DNA from: DASWTL01 sp966250385
GTDB taxonomy: Bacteria > Bacteroidota > Bacteroidia > Sphingobacteriales > Sphingobacteriaceae
DNA length: 64,000 nt
Direction: 5' to 3'
Assembly: GCA_966250385.1 (NCBI GenBank)
Contig: CBINHC010000011.1
Location: 62,001-126,000, forward strand
In this document: one piece after another, positions 50,342 through 59,294 of the stretch
Numbering within the stretch: the stretch's first letter is position 1
Layout of the letters: the number at the start of each line of letters is the position of its first letter
Position numbers and translations under genes: made by a program
The notes under the pieces: generated by a model
The model's input: only the letters and a program-made list of their open reading frames with translations
Database searches by the model: none
Told to the model about the DNA's origin: nothing

Positions 50342-50743
50342 ATGAAACCACTGGGACTCTTTATTTCCATGATCCTGGTCATGTTATTCCTGACATCCGG
50401 CATGTCGGGAAAAGATGCCGAAGCGCAGCAGGTACGGGTTTTTAAACTTGGTTTTAAGGAAAAACGACAGAAAATATTCAGAATATACAACCCCGGAAAC
50501 CAGACGGTCCGGATCAACTCGATCACCCCGACAGCAGAATGCAGCTGCTCGGTTCCCATCTGGACAACCGGAAGGATCAAACCGGGTAAGTTCGGCAAAG
50601 TGATGGTCGTCTTTGACCCGGGCGTATCCGGATCCGTGGAGATCCCGCTACAGATCTACTTCTATAACAAGGAGGATGTCGTCGATGAAACCCTGACCCA
50701 ACGGGTTACCCTGATGGTGACCCTTGAAGAACCCCGGCGTTGA
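50342..50743 (+). CDS. Exported DUF1573-like protein
   Basis: The 133-residue product has a signal peptide (MKPLGLFISMILVMLFLTSGMSGKDAEAQ) and a DUF1573/ASH-like immunoglobulin-type domain: KIFRIYNPGNQTVRINSITPTAECSCSVPIWTTGRIKPGKFGKVMVVFDPGVSG, with the typical ECSC..P turn. It is probably a periplasmic or surface adaptor. It lies between the antiterminator and the sugar-nucleotide genes of the exopolysaccharide operon, which hints at a link to export or surface attachment, although DUF1573 proteins are common elsewhere too. A longer reading from 50303 would put residues before the signal peptide. Confidence 0.75.
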   Translation: MKPLGLFISMILVMLFLTSGMSGKDAEAQQVRVFKLGFKEKRQKIFRIYNPGNQTVRINSITPTAECSCSVPIWTTGRIKPGKFGKVMVVFDPGVSGSVEIPLQIYFYNKEDVVDETLTQRVTLMVTLEEPRR

Positions 50744-50920
50744 TTTCCGATCTGATTTCCCTTCACGTCCGATAACCATGGCTTCAGAGCGATGCTCCGA
50801 AGCCTTTCTGCATATTCCGTATCCGGTTGCAGCAGGAAACATCCCCGACACTGCGACGTGCCGGGGCGCCGTCGCGTCCTGACCGACAATTATCACCCAA
50901 CATTAAATAATCATTTTTAA

Positions 50921-52219
50921 ATGGAACAGAGTATAGAAAATCCAAGAATTGCAGTAATCGGCCTCGGATACGTAGGATTACCCCTGGCTGTTGAATTTTC
51001 CAAAAAATATAAGGTGATCGGCTTTGATATCCGTGCCTCCCGCGTCGACGAACTGAAAAGGGGGGAGGACCGTACCCTGGAGGTTTCCAAAGAGAACCTT
51101 ACGGAAGTTCTGACGCCGACCTGCGATACGCCGAAAGGCCTGTATTGTACCAGCGAACTGGATCCGCTGCGGACCTGTACGTACTACATCGTAACGGTTC
51201 CGACTCCGGTTGACAAGTTTAACCGCCCGGACCTGACACCGCTCTACAAGGCCAGCGAGACGGTCGGCCGGGTACTCAAGAAAGGGGACGTGGTGATCTA
51301 CGAATCTACCGTCTACCCTGGCGTTACCGAGGAAGAATGCGTGCCCGTTCTGGAAAAGGTCTCCGGACTGAAATTCAATACGGACTTTTTTGCAGGCTAC
51401 TCTCCGGAACGGATCAATCCCGGCGATAAGGAGCATACCGTCGCCAAGATCAAGAAGGTAACCTCCGGATCCACACCGGAAGTTGCCGAGCGGGTTGACA
51501 GCCTTTACCGGTCGGTTATCACCGCAGGGACCCATAAGGCGACATCGATCCGCGTGGCCGAGGCCGCCAAGGTCATTGAGAATGCCCAGCGCGATATCAA
51601 TATCGCCTTTGTCAACGAGCTGGCCAAGATCTTTAACCGCCTGGGCATCGATACCCAGGATGTGCTGGACGCGGCTTCCACCAAATGGAACTTTCTGCAG
51701 TTCAAACCCGGGCTGGTTGGCGGCCACTGTATCGGAGTGGATCCTTACTACCTGGCGCAGAAAGCGCAGGAAGTCGGGTATCACCCGGAAATCATCCTGG
51801 CCGGCCGGCGTCTGAACGACAGCATGGGCAGCTATGTGGCCGATGAAGTGGTCAAACGGATGCTGCATAAAGGCATCCAGGTTGTGGGCAGCGATGTACT
51901 CGTTCTCGGGTTCACCTTCAAGGAAAACTGTCCGGACGTGCGCAACACCAAGGTAATCGACATCGTCCGCAGACTGGAAGAGTACAAGATCAACGTATGT
52001 ATTCATGATCCGTACGCCAGTCCTGAGGAGGTTAAGCACGAGTACGGCGTCATCTGCCAGGACCGGGACTTCAACGACCGGAAATACGATGCGGTCATTC
52101 TGGCTGTCGCCCACGAAGCTTTCCGGACCCTGGATATCACGGAGTGCGCCAAAGAGAACGCCGTCGTATACGACATCAAATGTGCGCTGGCTCCTGAAGC
52201 CGTAGACGCCCGATTATAG
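50921..52219 (+). CDS. UDP-N-acetylhexosamine 6-dehydrogenase (TviB/WbpA-like)
   Basis: The 432-residue nucleotide-sugar dehydrogenase has the NAD-binding IAVIGLGYVGLPLAVEFSKKYKVIGFDI, the central GYSPERINPGD, the catalytic Cys in LVGGHCIGVDPYYLAQKA and the C-terminal VLVLGFTFKENCPDVRNTKVIDIV. FSPERINPGDKEHT and the size point to the UDP-GlcNAc/UDP-GalNAc dehydrogenase branch (TviB, WbpA/WbpO) rather than UDP-glucose dehydrogenase. It oxidises C6 to give a UDP-HexNAcA precursor. The neighbouring 4-epimerase (18-bp gap) suggests UDP-GalNAcA, as in Vi antigen. Confidence 0.88.
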   Translation: MEQSIENPRIAVIGLGYVGLPLAVEFSKKYKVIGFDIRASRVDELKRGEDRTLEVSKENLTEVLTPTCDTPKGLYCTSELDPLRTCTYYIVTVPTPVDKFNRPDLTPLYKASETVGRVLKKGDVVIYESTVYPGVTEEECVPVLEKVSGLKFNTDFFAGYSPERINPGDKEHTVAKIKKVTSGSTPEVAERVDSLYRSVITAGTHKATSIRVAEAAKVIENAQRDINIAFVNELAKIFNRLGIDTQDVLDAASTKWNFLQFKPGLVGGHCIGVDPYYLAQKAQEVGYHPEIILAGRRLNDSMGSYVADEVVKRMLHKGIQVVGSDVLVLGFTFKENCPDVRNTKVIDIVRRLEEYKINVCIHDPYASPEEVKHEYGVICQDRDFNDRKYDAVILAVAHEAFRTLDITECAKENAVVYDIKCALAPEAVDARL

Positions 52220-52236
52220 ACCTTAACCTGAACACT

Positions 52237-53256
52237 ATGTACAATACGCCTTACCATCATACCGATCTGAGCAGCTATTCATTCTTAGTCACCGGAGGTG
52301 CCGGTTTTATCGGCTCGAACCTGGTCGAATACCTGCTGAAATACGGTGCCCGGAAAGTCCGGGTGCTTGATAATCTGGCCACCGGTCACCGCCGGAACCT
52401 GGAACCGTTCATGGAGAATCCGGCCTTCGAGTTCATGGAGGGCGACATCCGGTCCCTTCAAACCTGTGAACAGGCCATGGCCGGGATCGATCTGGTTTCC
52501 CATCAGGCCGCACTCGGTTCGGTACCGCGCTCCATCCAGGATCCGATCACCAGCAATGAGGTCAATATCAGCGGTTTTCTCAATATCCTGGTTGCCGCCC
52601 GCAACTCCGAAGTGAAGCGCGTCGTATATGCCGCCTCATCGTCCACCTACGGCGACAGCACGGAACTTCCCAAGAGGGAGGAAAAAATTGGCAGGCCGCT
52701 ATCGCCTTATGCCATCACCAAGTATGTCAACGAACTGTATGCCGACGTATTCAGCAAGATCTACGGTCTGCAGCTGATCGGCCTCCGGTATTTCAACGTA
52801 TTCGGTCAGCGCCAGGACCCCAACGGGGCTTATGCTGCGGTGATCCCGAAGTTCGTGAACCAGCTCATCCGCCATGAAAGCCCGGTGATCAACGGCGACG
52901 GAAACTACTCACGGGACTTTACCTATATCGAGAACGTTGTCCAGATGAATCTGAAAGCGCTGTTCACTGAAAACAGTGAAGCCGTGAACCAGGTCTACAA
53001 CGTCGCCTTCGGCGAGAATACCTCGCTGAATGAACTGGTTGCCTATCTGAAGGAGTTCCTGGCCGCATACGATCCGGCGATCGCATCGGTAGGGGTCGTC
53101 CACGGCCCGAATCGGGTAGGCGATATCCCGCATTCGCTGGCTGACATCACGCGGGCACGCACCTTGCTGGATTACAGTCCGTTATTCTCGATCAGGGACG
53201 GGCTGAAGGAAACCCTGAAGTGGTATACCCGCGAAAACGCCACTGTATCTGTTTAA
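52237..53256 (+). CDS. UDP-N-acetylglucosamine 4-epimerase (TviC/WbpP-like)
   Basis: The 339-residue extended short-chain dehydrogenase has the Rossmann FLVTGGAGFIGSNLVEYLLK, catalytic Tyr/Lys in SPYAITKYVNELYADVF, the Ser-rich YAASSSTYGDS and SRDFTYIENVVQMNLKAL. These features match WbpP/TviC enzymes, which interconvert UDP-GlcNAc(A) and UDP-GalNAc(A). It forms a pair with the upstream dehydrogenase. The start at 52237 puts an extra N-terminal segment of about 15 residues ahead of the Rossmann fold, as in WbpP. Confidence 0.88.
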   Translation: MYNTPYHHTDLSSYSFLVTGGAGFIGSNLVEYLLKYGARKVRVLDNLATGHRRNLEPFMENPAFEFMEGDIRSLQTCEQAMAGIDLVSHQAALGSVPRSIQDPITSNEVNISGFLNILVAARNSEVKRVVYAASSSTYGDSTELPKREEKIGRPLSPYAITKYVNELYADVFSKIYGLQLIGLRYFNVFGQRQDPNGAYAAVIPKFVNQLIRHESPVINGDGNYSRDFTYIENVVQMNLKALFTENSEAVNQVYNVAFGENTSLNELVAYLKEFLAAYDPAIASVGVVHGPNRVGDIPHSLADITRARTLLDYSPLFSIRDGLKETLKWYTRENATVSV

Positions 53257-53274
53257 GAAGGACCTTTTCTGATT

Positions 53275-54735
53275 ATGAGCTTACAAAAAAAGACCCTGTC
53301 CGGCCTGGTGTGGACCTTCGCCCAGCAGTTCAGCGTGCAGATCATCGGGTTTATCGTCTCGGTGATCCTGGCGCGCGTCCTGGATCCGTCCATCTTCGGA
53401 ATCTTTGCCATGATGTCCATTTTTATGGCCCTGGGCAATTCGCTGATGGACAGCGGGATGACCTCCTCACTGATCCGGACCGCAAACGCCGGGCAGAAGG
53501 ACTACTCGACGATCTTCTTCATGAACCTGGTATGCAGCGTCGTCTTCTATATCATCATGTTCGCTGCAGCGCCGGCTATCGCGCGATTCTATAATCAGGA
53601 TATCCTTACCGATGTGCTCCGCGTCTATTCTGTTTCCTTCATCATCAGTGCGTTTGCAGGAGTCCAGCGGACCCGGCTTACCAAGGAGATGGATTTCAAG
53701 ACCCAGATGACGATCCAGCTACCTTCGCTGGTACTCGGAGCCATAATGGGTATTTCGATGGCCTACCTGGGGTTCGGGATCTGGAGCCTGGTCTGGATGT
53801 ACCTTTTCCAGTCCCTGGTGTCGACCGTGCAGTACTGGTTCCGGTCAGGCTGGAAACCGGATTTCCTGTTTGACCGCGAAGCGTTCCGGGAGCATTTCGG
53901 GTTCGGCTATAAAATGACCATTTCGGGGATCATCAACACGCTGTACCAGAATATCTTTACGCTGATCATCGGAAAGTATTTCTCAGCGGCGCAGCTCGGA
54001 TTTTATTCCCGGGCGCTGTCCATCCGGCAGTTACCGATCAGTAACCTCTCGCGGGCGCTCGACAAGGTAACCTACCCGATGTTCGCTTCCATCAACGACA
54101 ACGATAACAAACTAAAGGCGGCTTACCGGAAGGTGATGCAGCAGTTGATTTTCTGGCTGGCACCGGCCCTGATCCTGCTGGCGGTGATCTCGGAACCGTT
54201 TATCCGGCTGCTGCTGGGGACCAGGTGGCTGGAAGCGGCCCCTTATTTTTCGATCCTCTGTCTTGCAGGGATTCTGTATCCGCTGAATACCTATAACCTG
54301 AATATCCTGAAGGTGAAAGGCCGGAGCGATATGCACGTGAAACAGCGGGCCATTAACAAGGGATACAGTGTGGTGGCCATCCTCTGCGCCCTTCCGTTCG
54401 GAATCTACGGGTTACTGTTTGTCCAGCTGCTGCTGTCCGTCATTGAGTTCCTGGTCAATTCATTCTGCAGCGGAAAACTGATCGGTTATCCGCTCCGGGA
54501 GCAGCTTGCCGATGTCCTTCCGACGATCGGCCTGTCCGTATGCCTGGGAATCGGTACTTATTTCCTGGACCAGTACCTGGCATCTTCGTATCAGATCCTG
54601 GACATCGTGCGGATCATCCTGTGCAGCGGCGTATATTTTCTCGCATATCTGTGCTTCAGCAACTTCATACGGATCCCGGCGATCTTCGATTTCCGGCAGA
54701 TCATGAAGAATATGTTTTCGGTGGCTGTTAAATAG
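53275..54735 (+). CDS. Polysaccharide flippase (Wzx-like, MOP superfamily)
   Basis: The 486-residue protein has about 12-14 hydrophobic helices from residue 8 to the end, with the MOP/PST-type opening LVWTFAQQFSVQIIGFIVSVILARVLDPSIFGIFAMMSIFMALGNSLMDSGM. The conserved FYSRALSIRQLPISNLSRALDKVTYPMFA lies in the middle. It would turn lipid-linked repeat units to the periplasmic side. Its gene lies between the sugar-nucleotide genes and the polymerase gene, the expected place in a Wzx/Wzy-dependent locus. Confidence 0.9.
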   Translation: MSLQKKTLSGLVWTFAQQFSVQIIGFIVSVILARVLDPSIFGIFAMMSIFMALGNSLMDSGMTSSLIRTANAGQKDYSTIFFMNLVCSVVFYIIMFAAAPAIARFYNQDILTDVLRVYSVSFIISAFAGVQRTRLTKEMDFKTQMTIQLPSLVLGAIMGISMAYLGFGIWSLVWMYLFQSLVSTVQYWFRSGWKPDFLFDREAFREHFGFGYKMTISGIINTLYQNIFTLIIGKYFSAAQLGFYSRALSIRQLPISNLSRALDKVTYPMFASINDNDNKLKAAYRKVMQQLIFWLAPALILLAVISEPFIRLLLGTRWLEAAPYFSILCLAGILYPLNTYNLNILKVKGRSDMHVKQRAINKGYSVVAILCALPFGIYGLLFVQLLLSVIEFLVNSFCSGKLIGYPLREQLADVLPTIGLSVCLGIGTYFLDQYLASSYQILDIVRIILCSGVYFLAYLCFSNFIRIPAIFDFRQIMKNMFSVAVK

Positions 54736-54757
54736 GCCCCTGACCAACCCAACCACC

Positions 54758-55963
54758 ATGTTTAAAAAGATTGCTGTTACGACGTTGATGATATTCTACA
54801 TGTATACGTTAACGTTCGATATATTTCTAAACCAGATCTTCCGGGCGCCCACGCCGATCGTTTTCGGCTTCCCGCTGATCTTTCTCTTCGGAAAACTGCG
54901 GCACCAGACGCTGCTCTATGGCTGGCAGCTGCTCTGGCTGTTTATGGCCTGTTTCCTGTACTACCTGTGGGGCCAGGAGGACATCAAGTCCTTTGTGGTG
55001 AATGTCATGACCATCACGACCTGCGGGCTCTACTTTAACTTTTTCGTCGGCCAAAATGAGAGCCGGTTCAACCGGTCGGTGCTTGCCCTGATGCTCCTGC
55101 TGCTGTGTTCCTCGGTGATCATGGTGCTGAACCATATGTATCCGGTACAGATCAATGCCGTGCGGTCACTGCTGATCGGGGGCCCGATCAAACAGAGTCC
55201 GGCCGGCATCACCGACTCGATCTTCAACTTCGGATACCACCTGGCTGCGCTGACGCCTTTCATCTATCTCTTCAGTCTGAAGTACCGGTTTCCGGTCCTG
55301 GCCCAGTTACTGATCCTCGGCGGTTGCCTGGTCTTCATCTACCTGGGGATGCAGCGGTCCGTGCTGGTCACCTTTTTCACCGCGCTGATCCTGTTCCTGG
55401 TCTTTTACTACCGGGGAAGGGCTGTCTTCCTGTTCGGGACCATCGGGGTGCTGGGCTTCGTCGTGATGAGCTTTGTGGATTTCAAGGACCCGGGTCAGAG
55501 CAAGTACGATAATATCTTCGCCAAGAATGAGCGCAATGCGGAGAAGGGCGAAGACCGGAGTAACCTGGTAAAGGAAAATCTGCGGATCTACGCGGACCAC
55601 CCCTACGGACTGGTGTTCTACGGAAAGAGCTGGGCGGACGTTACCCGCGGAAGCTTCGTGCTTCGCAACGGCCTGACCTCCCACAATGCATACCTGATGT
55701 TCCTGACCTACCTCGGGCCGTTTATCGGATTCCTGCTGCTGTTTGCCGTTTACCGGCCGATATTCGTGGCGTTCAAATCCGCCATAACGAATATCAGGGG
55801 ACCTTCCCAGGCCATGCTGGTCTGTCTCTGTTTTTCGTTTCTGTCGATCTCGATGAACTCGCTGTTCCATAACGGGTGGATCCTGAACAGCGGGGCGACG
55901 ATCTTCCTGTATTTTGCTGTCCTGCATTTCCACCAGATGCACCGGGCTCATGCACGCGACTGA
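54758..55963 (+). CDS. O-antigen polymerase/ligase-like membrane protein (Wzy-like)
   Basis: The 401-residue protein has about ten transmembrane helices. A larger periplasmic loop (about 245-310, with GQSKYDNIFAKNERNAEKGEDRSNLVKENLRIYADHPYGLVFYGKSW...TSHNAYLMFLTYLG) has the layout of Wzy polymerases and WaaL ligases; the TSHNAYL motif is typical of this class. In the context of Wzx, Wza and Wzc homologues it is most probably the polymerase. The gene follows the flippase by 22 bp. Confidence 0.85.
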   Translation: MFKKIAVTTLMIFYMYTLTFDIFLNQIFRAPTPIVFGFPLIFLFGKLRHQTLLYGWQLLWLFMACFLYYLWGQEDIKSFVVNVMTITTCGLYFNFFVGQNESRFNRSVLALMLLLLCSSVIMVLNHMYPVQINAVRSLLIGGPIKQSPAGITDSIFNFGYHLAALTPFIYLFSLKYRFPVLAQLLILGGCLVFIYLGMQRSVLVTFFTALILFLVFYYRGRAVFLFGTIGVLGFVVMSFVDFKDPGQSKYDNIFAKNERNAEKGEDRSNLVKENLRIYADHPYGLVFYGKSWADVTRGSFVLRNGLTSHNAYLMFLTYLGPFIGFLLLFAVYRPIFVAFKSAITNIRGPSQAMLVCLCFSFLSISMNSLFHNGWILNSGATIFLYFAVLHFHQMHRAHARD

Positions 55964-56008
55964 CAGCTGCACTGCCGGGCCCCGGGGCCCGGTCTCAATC
56001 AAAATTCC

Positions 56009-57061
56009 ATGCGCAAGAAAGTATATTTTGTACTCAGCTCCTTAAATGCAGGCGGGGCCGAACGAGTGTTCTGGCTGCTTTCCCAAAACTTTGACAAGAC
56101 CCTGTATGATGTGAACCTGGTCCTGCTGAACTCCAAAGCCGGGTTCTTTTCTTCTGAACTGAAGGATGTCCGGGTAATCGATCTGAAGACGGGTAAAGCG
56201 TCGAGGTCCTTTTTTAAGCTATACCGGCTGTTCCGGAAGGAGAAACCCTACGCGGTATATACGACCGGCGGCCACATCAGTGCGCTGGTCGGCCTGATCT
56301 CCTTCTTCATTCCGATTCCGCACCTGATTGCCCGGCCTTCCAATGTGGCCGAGGTGATCCGTTTCAAGGGCCCGAAGGCGAGGTTCCTGAGCTTCTTCAA
56401 CCGGCTGTTCTACAACCGTTTTGATACGGTGGTCTGCCAGTCCGAGGAGATCCGATCCTCGGTCCGGACGAAATACCGGGAGTCGACCCGGATCGTGATC
56501 ATTCCCAATCCGGTTATCCCGACCGATTGGATCAAGAGGGACGCTCCGGCACCCGAAATGCGGAAACTGATCAATGTCGCCCGCCTGACCCGGCAGAAGG
56601 GACATGAGCGGCTGATCCGCATGATGGCCGGGCTCCCGGCCGGTTACCGGCTCGACATTGCCGGCGACGGTCCGCTGAGGGATGAGATTTCCGATCAGGT
56701 TCGCACGCTGAACCTCGGGGACCGGGTGAAGATCCTCGGTCTCGTGAACGGGATCCCGGAACTGCTGGCAGGCTATGACCTGATGGTCCTGCCATCCTAC
56801 GTAGAAGGATTTCCGAACGTCGTGATTGAATCCCTTTCAGTAGGGATTCCCGTGGTCGCCTTTGAAGTGGGGGGTATATCGGCCCTGATCCGGGACGGTT
56901 TCAACGGCTATATCGTGGCCCAGGGAGATGTCGAGGCATTCAAAGACCGGGTCATCCGGGCCTGCAGCCGGTCGTGGGACCACCAGGCCATCAAAGAAGA
57001 TGTGGCCACCCGCTTCTCGATCGAAGCTATTGTTTCGGATTACCAGGAGCTCATCGCCTGA
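56009..57061 (+). CDS. Glycosyltransferase, family 4
   Basis: The 350-residue GT-B protein has the donor-side KLINVARLTRQKGHERLIRMM, DIAGDGPLRDEI and VNGIPELLAGYDLMVLPSYVEGFPNVVIESLSVGIPVVAFEVGG (the E-x7-E motif). The acceptor-side N-terminus reads VLSSLNAGGAERVFWLLSQNFD. It adds one sugar to the growing lipid-linked unit at the cytoplasmic face of the inner membrane; the sugar cannot be told. The GGAERV loop is the usual one for GalNAc/GlcNAc-like GT4 enzymes but does not prove specificity. Confidence 0.9.
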   Translation: MRKKVYFVLSSLNAGGAERVFWLLSQNFDKTLYDVNLVLLNSKAGFFSSELKDVRVIDLKTGKASRSFFKLYRLFRKEKPYAVYTTGGHISALVGLISFFIPIPHLIARPSNVAEVIRFKGPKARFLSFFNRLFYNRFDTVVCQSEEIRSSVRTKYRESTRIVIIPNPVIPTDWIKRDAPAPEMRKLINVARLTRQKGHERLIRMMAGLPAGYRLDIAGDGPLRDEISDQVRTLNLGDRVKILGLVNGIPELLAGYDLMVLPSYVEGFPNVVIESLSVGIPVVAFEVGGISALIRDGFNGYIVAQGDVEAFKDRVIRACSRSWDHQAIKEDVATRFSIEAIVSDYQELIA

Positions 57062-57096
57062 GTCGGCGCCTGCGGCGCAACCTAAATGAAGAACTT

Positions 57097-58263
57097 ATGA
57101 TAAAAGACAGTCTGCTGTTATTGCTGACACCCAATAACAGCCTTGAAAAATGGAATGCCCGGGGGCAGTTATCCCGGGAACTGAGTTTTTATGAGGACCT
57201 CTGCAATGCAGGTAACCTGAAGCTGATCATTTTCAGTTTTGGCCGCAATGACCGGCGGTTCCTGAGGGATTACCCGCATTTCGAATTGCTGCAGATGTTT
57301 CCATGGATACCCCGGAACATCCCGTTCCGGGTCCAGAACCTCATCTATTACGTTGCAGCCCTGGTCCTGTACAGAAAGTATTTCCGCAGGGTGCTGATCT
57401 CCAAGACCAACCAGTTTCGCTCAGCCCGGTTCGGCCTGCTGCTGAAGTGGTTTTACGGGATTCCGCTGGTCGTCCGGATGGGCTTCTACCATTCTCACTT
57501 CAAACGGCTCTCCCGTATGGACCGGCTGGAAGAGAAGCTGACCTTCCGGTCGGCAGACCGGATCCTGACCACGTCGTTCGAGGCCGGCGGTTTCATCGAA
57601 AAGACCTATGGGATCACACCCGAAAAGATCCTGTGCATGTGCAATGCCATTGACCTGGACGTCTTCCGGCCTGCCGATGTCCCCAGGGAATATGATGTCG
57701 CCTTTGTCGGCCGGCTGGAGAAGCTGAAGAATATCCAGCTGATGATCGATGCATTCCGCGACACCGAGCTGCGTTTTCTGATCATCGGGGACGGCTCGCT
57801 GCGGTCGCTGGTGAAAGCGACGGCCGAAGCCAGTCCGAACGTCACCTGGAAGGACCGGATAGATAACGTCGAATTGCCGCAATACCTGAACCGCTCGCGG
57901 TCCTTTATCCTGCTTTCGACCCATGAGGGCAATCCCAAGGCGCTGCTGGAAGCGATGGCATGTGGTCTTCCGAGTATTGTGAGCAGGGTTCCGGGAATCC
58001 GGGAATGCATCCGGGAGGATGTCAGCGGCTGGTTTACGGGCATGGATGCTGAGGAGGTCCGCATGAAGGTCCGCAGGCTCGTACAGAACGCAGAAAAGGC
58101 CGCTGAAATGGGCCGGCATGCCGCACGGTGGGTCCGTGAGCAAAGTGACTTCAAGATCAATATCAGGAAGGAAATCGCATTCTATCAGCCCTTTCTGAAC
58201 CACGGCGAACCGGTCGGTCTGGATACCGCCCGGCTTCGCGCCCAGACCAAGGCATCCGCCTGA
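57097..58263 (+). CDS. Glycosyltransferase, family 4 (second)
   Basis: The 388-residue protein has a less typical N-terminus (MIKDSLLLLLTPNNSLEKWNARGQLSRELSFYEDLCNAGN) and a GT4 C-terminal half: YDVAFVGRLEKLKNIQLMIDAF, LIIGDGSLRSLVKATAE, LNRSRSFILLSTHEGNPKALLEAMACGLPSIVSRVPGIRECI. The E-x7-E motif appears as EGNPKALLE. A family-4 transferase of this locus; donor unknown. The reading frame is open further upstream into the preceding gene, but the first in-frame ATG after it is at 57097, 36 bp past the previous stop. Confidence 0.88.
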   Translation: MIKDSLLLLLTPNNSLEKWNARGQLSRELSFYEDLCNAGNLKLIIFSFGRNDRRFLRDYPHFELLQMFPWIPRNIPFRVQNLIYYVAALVLYRKYFRRVLISKTNQFRSARFGLLLKWFYGIPLVVRMGFYHSHFKRLSRMDRLEEKLTFRSADRILTTSFEAGGFIEKTYGITPEKILCMCNAIDLDVFRPADVPREYDVAFVGRLEKLKNIQLMIDAFRDTELRFLIIGDGSLRSLVKATAEASPNVTWKDRIDNVELPQYLNRSRSFILLSTHEGNPKALLEAMACGLPSIVSRVPGIRECIREDVSGWFTGMDAEEVRMKVRRLVQNAEKAAEMGRHAARWVREQSDFKINIRKEIAFYQPFLNHGEPVGLDTARLRAQTKASA

Positions 58264-58314
58264 AAACCGGTGGCTCACAGCTCCGGGCAAACCCTTTTAC
58301 CTAAACTGAAAAAT

Positions 58315-59256
58315 ATGTTTTCCGTCATTATTCCTGTTCATAATAAATTACCGCATCTGGAACGATCGGTCTATTCGGTATTGAACCAAACCTTTGACAA
58401 TTTTGAGCTGATCCTCGTCGATGACGCTTCATCGGACGGCTCTTCCGAAAAGCTCAGGACCTTTACTGACCCGCGGATCCGGGTTCTGACCCGGGATGTC
58501 CCGGGCCCCGGGGGCTATGCGGCCCGGAATCTGGGCATCTCCGAAGCGAAAAGCCGCTGGATCTGCTTCCTGGACGCCGACGACGAATGGAAGCCGGACT
58601 ATCTGCTGAACGTCTCTGAAGCGATCCGTCTGAATCCCGGTAACCGGCTGTTCGCCAGCGGCTACTACGTGTCCGATGTGACCTTCAGCCGGAACGGGAT
58701 GTATTACCACCGGAACTCCAGGCGCGGAAGCCACGAATTCGACTTCACGCAGTTCCTGCTGCAGAAACCTGTGTGGACCGGCGCGGTCGTTATTGAAAGG
58801 GATACGCTGATTCGTGCCGGACTCTTTCCCGAGGGAAGAGCACTCAGGGGCGGTGACGAGGATCTCTGGCTGAAAGTGATGAGCATGATCCGGACCGGTT
58901 ACTGGATCAATTATGTCGGCGCGGTCTATCACCGGACATCGGTCAACATGGTGACCCGAAATATCCATATGAATTTTGAGTCCATGATTGTCTTTAAAAC
59001 GGTCAACAGGCTGATCCGGACCGAGACAGACCCGAAGGTCATCCGGGCGCTGAAGAAATACTGGAACAATAAAGCCTGGTTCTGTTTCAAGACGATCTCC
59101 CGCTGGCGGGTGATCACGCTTTCAGATCTCAGGTATTATTTCTGGGAGCCCGGGCTACTGGATTACAACGTCTTCAAGGCGATCATTTACTCGCTGAAAC
59201 ACCTCTTTCAGCCGGGCCGGTCGCTCAAGCGTTCCCCGGTTCCCGTGAATCCCTGA
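58315..59256 (+). CDS. Glycosyltransferase, family 2
   Basis: The 313-residue product is a GT-A enzyme: MFSVIIPVHNKLPHLERSVYSVLNQTFDNFELILVDDASSDGSSEKL at the N-terminus, the metal-binding DAD in ICFLDADDEWKPDYLL, and the acceptor-side region GRALRGGDEDLWLKVMSM with the likely catalytic base. A single glycosyl transfer to the lipid-linked unit is expected. The C-terminal LKKYWNNKAWFCFKTISRWRVITL is amphipathic and could dock the enzyme at the membrane. Upstream residues in frame from 58270 are unlike the family, so the start is 58315. Confidence 0.9.
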   Translation: MFSVIIPVHNKLPHLERSVYSVLNQTFDNFELILVDDASSDGSSEKLRTFTDPRIRVLTRDVPGPGGYAARNLGISEAKSRWICFLDADDEWKPDYLLNVSEAIRLNPGNRLFASGYYVSDVTFSRNGMYYHRNSRRGSHEFDFTQFLLQKPVWTGAVVIERDTLIRAGLFPEGRALRGGDEDLWLKVMSMIRTGYWINYVGAVYHRTSVNMVTRNIHMNFESMIVFKTVNRLIRTETDPKVIRALKKYWNNKAWFCFKTISRWRVITLSDLRYYFWEPGLLDYNVFKAIIYSLKHLFQPGRSLKRSPVPVNP

Positions 59257-59294
59257 GCTTCTTACCCCAATAACATCTTACCCAATCGAAACCT

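Noticed and set aside
49408..50890. 13-bp repeat TCCTGACCGACAA at about 49408 and 50877
   Set aside because: Exact 13-mers are expected by chance in 64 kb, and one copy includes the stop codon of the Wzc-like gene.
50978..52114. 378-codon frame antisense to the sugar-nucleotide dehydrogenase gene
   Set aside because: All dehydrogenase motifs are on the plus strand; the antisense product is a codon-bias artefact.
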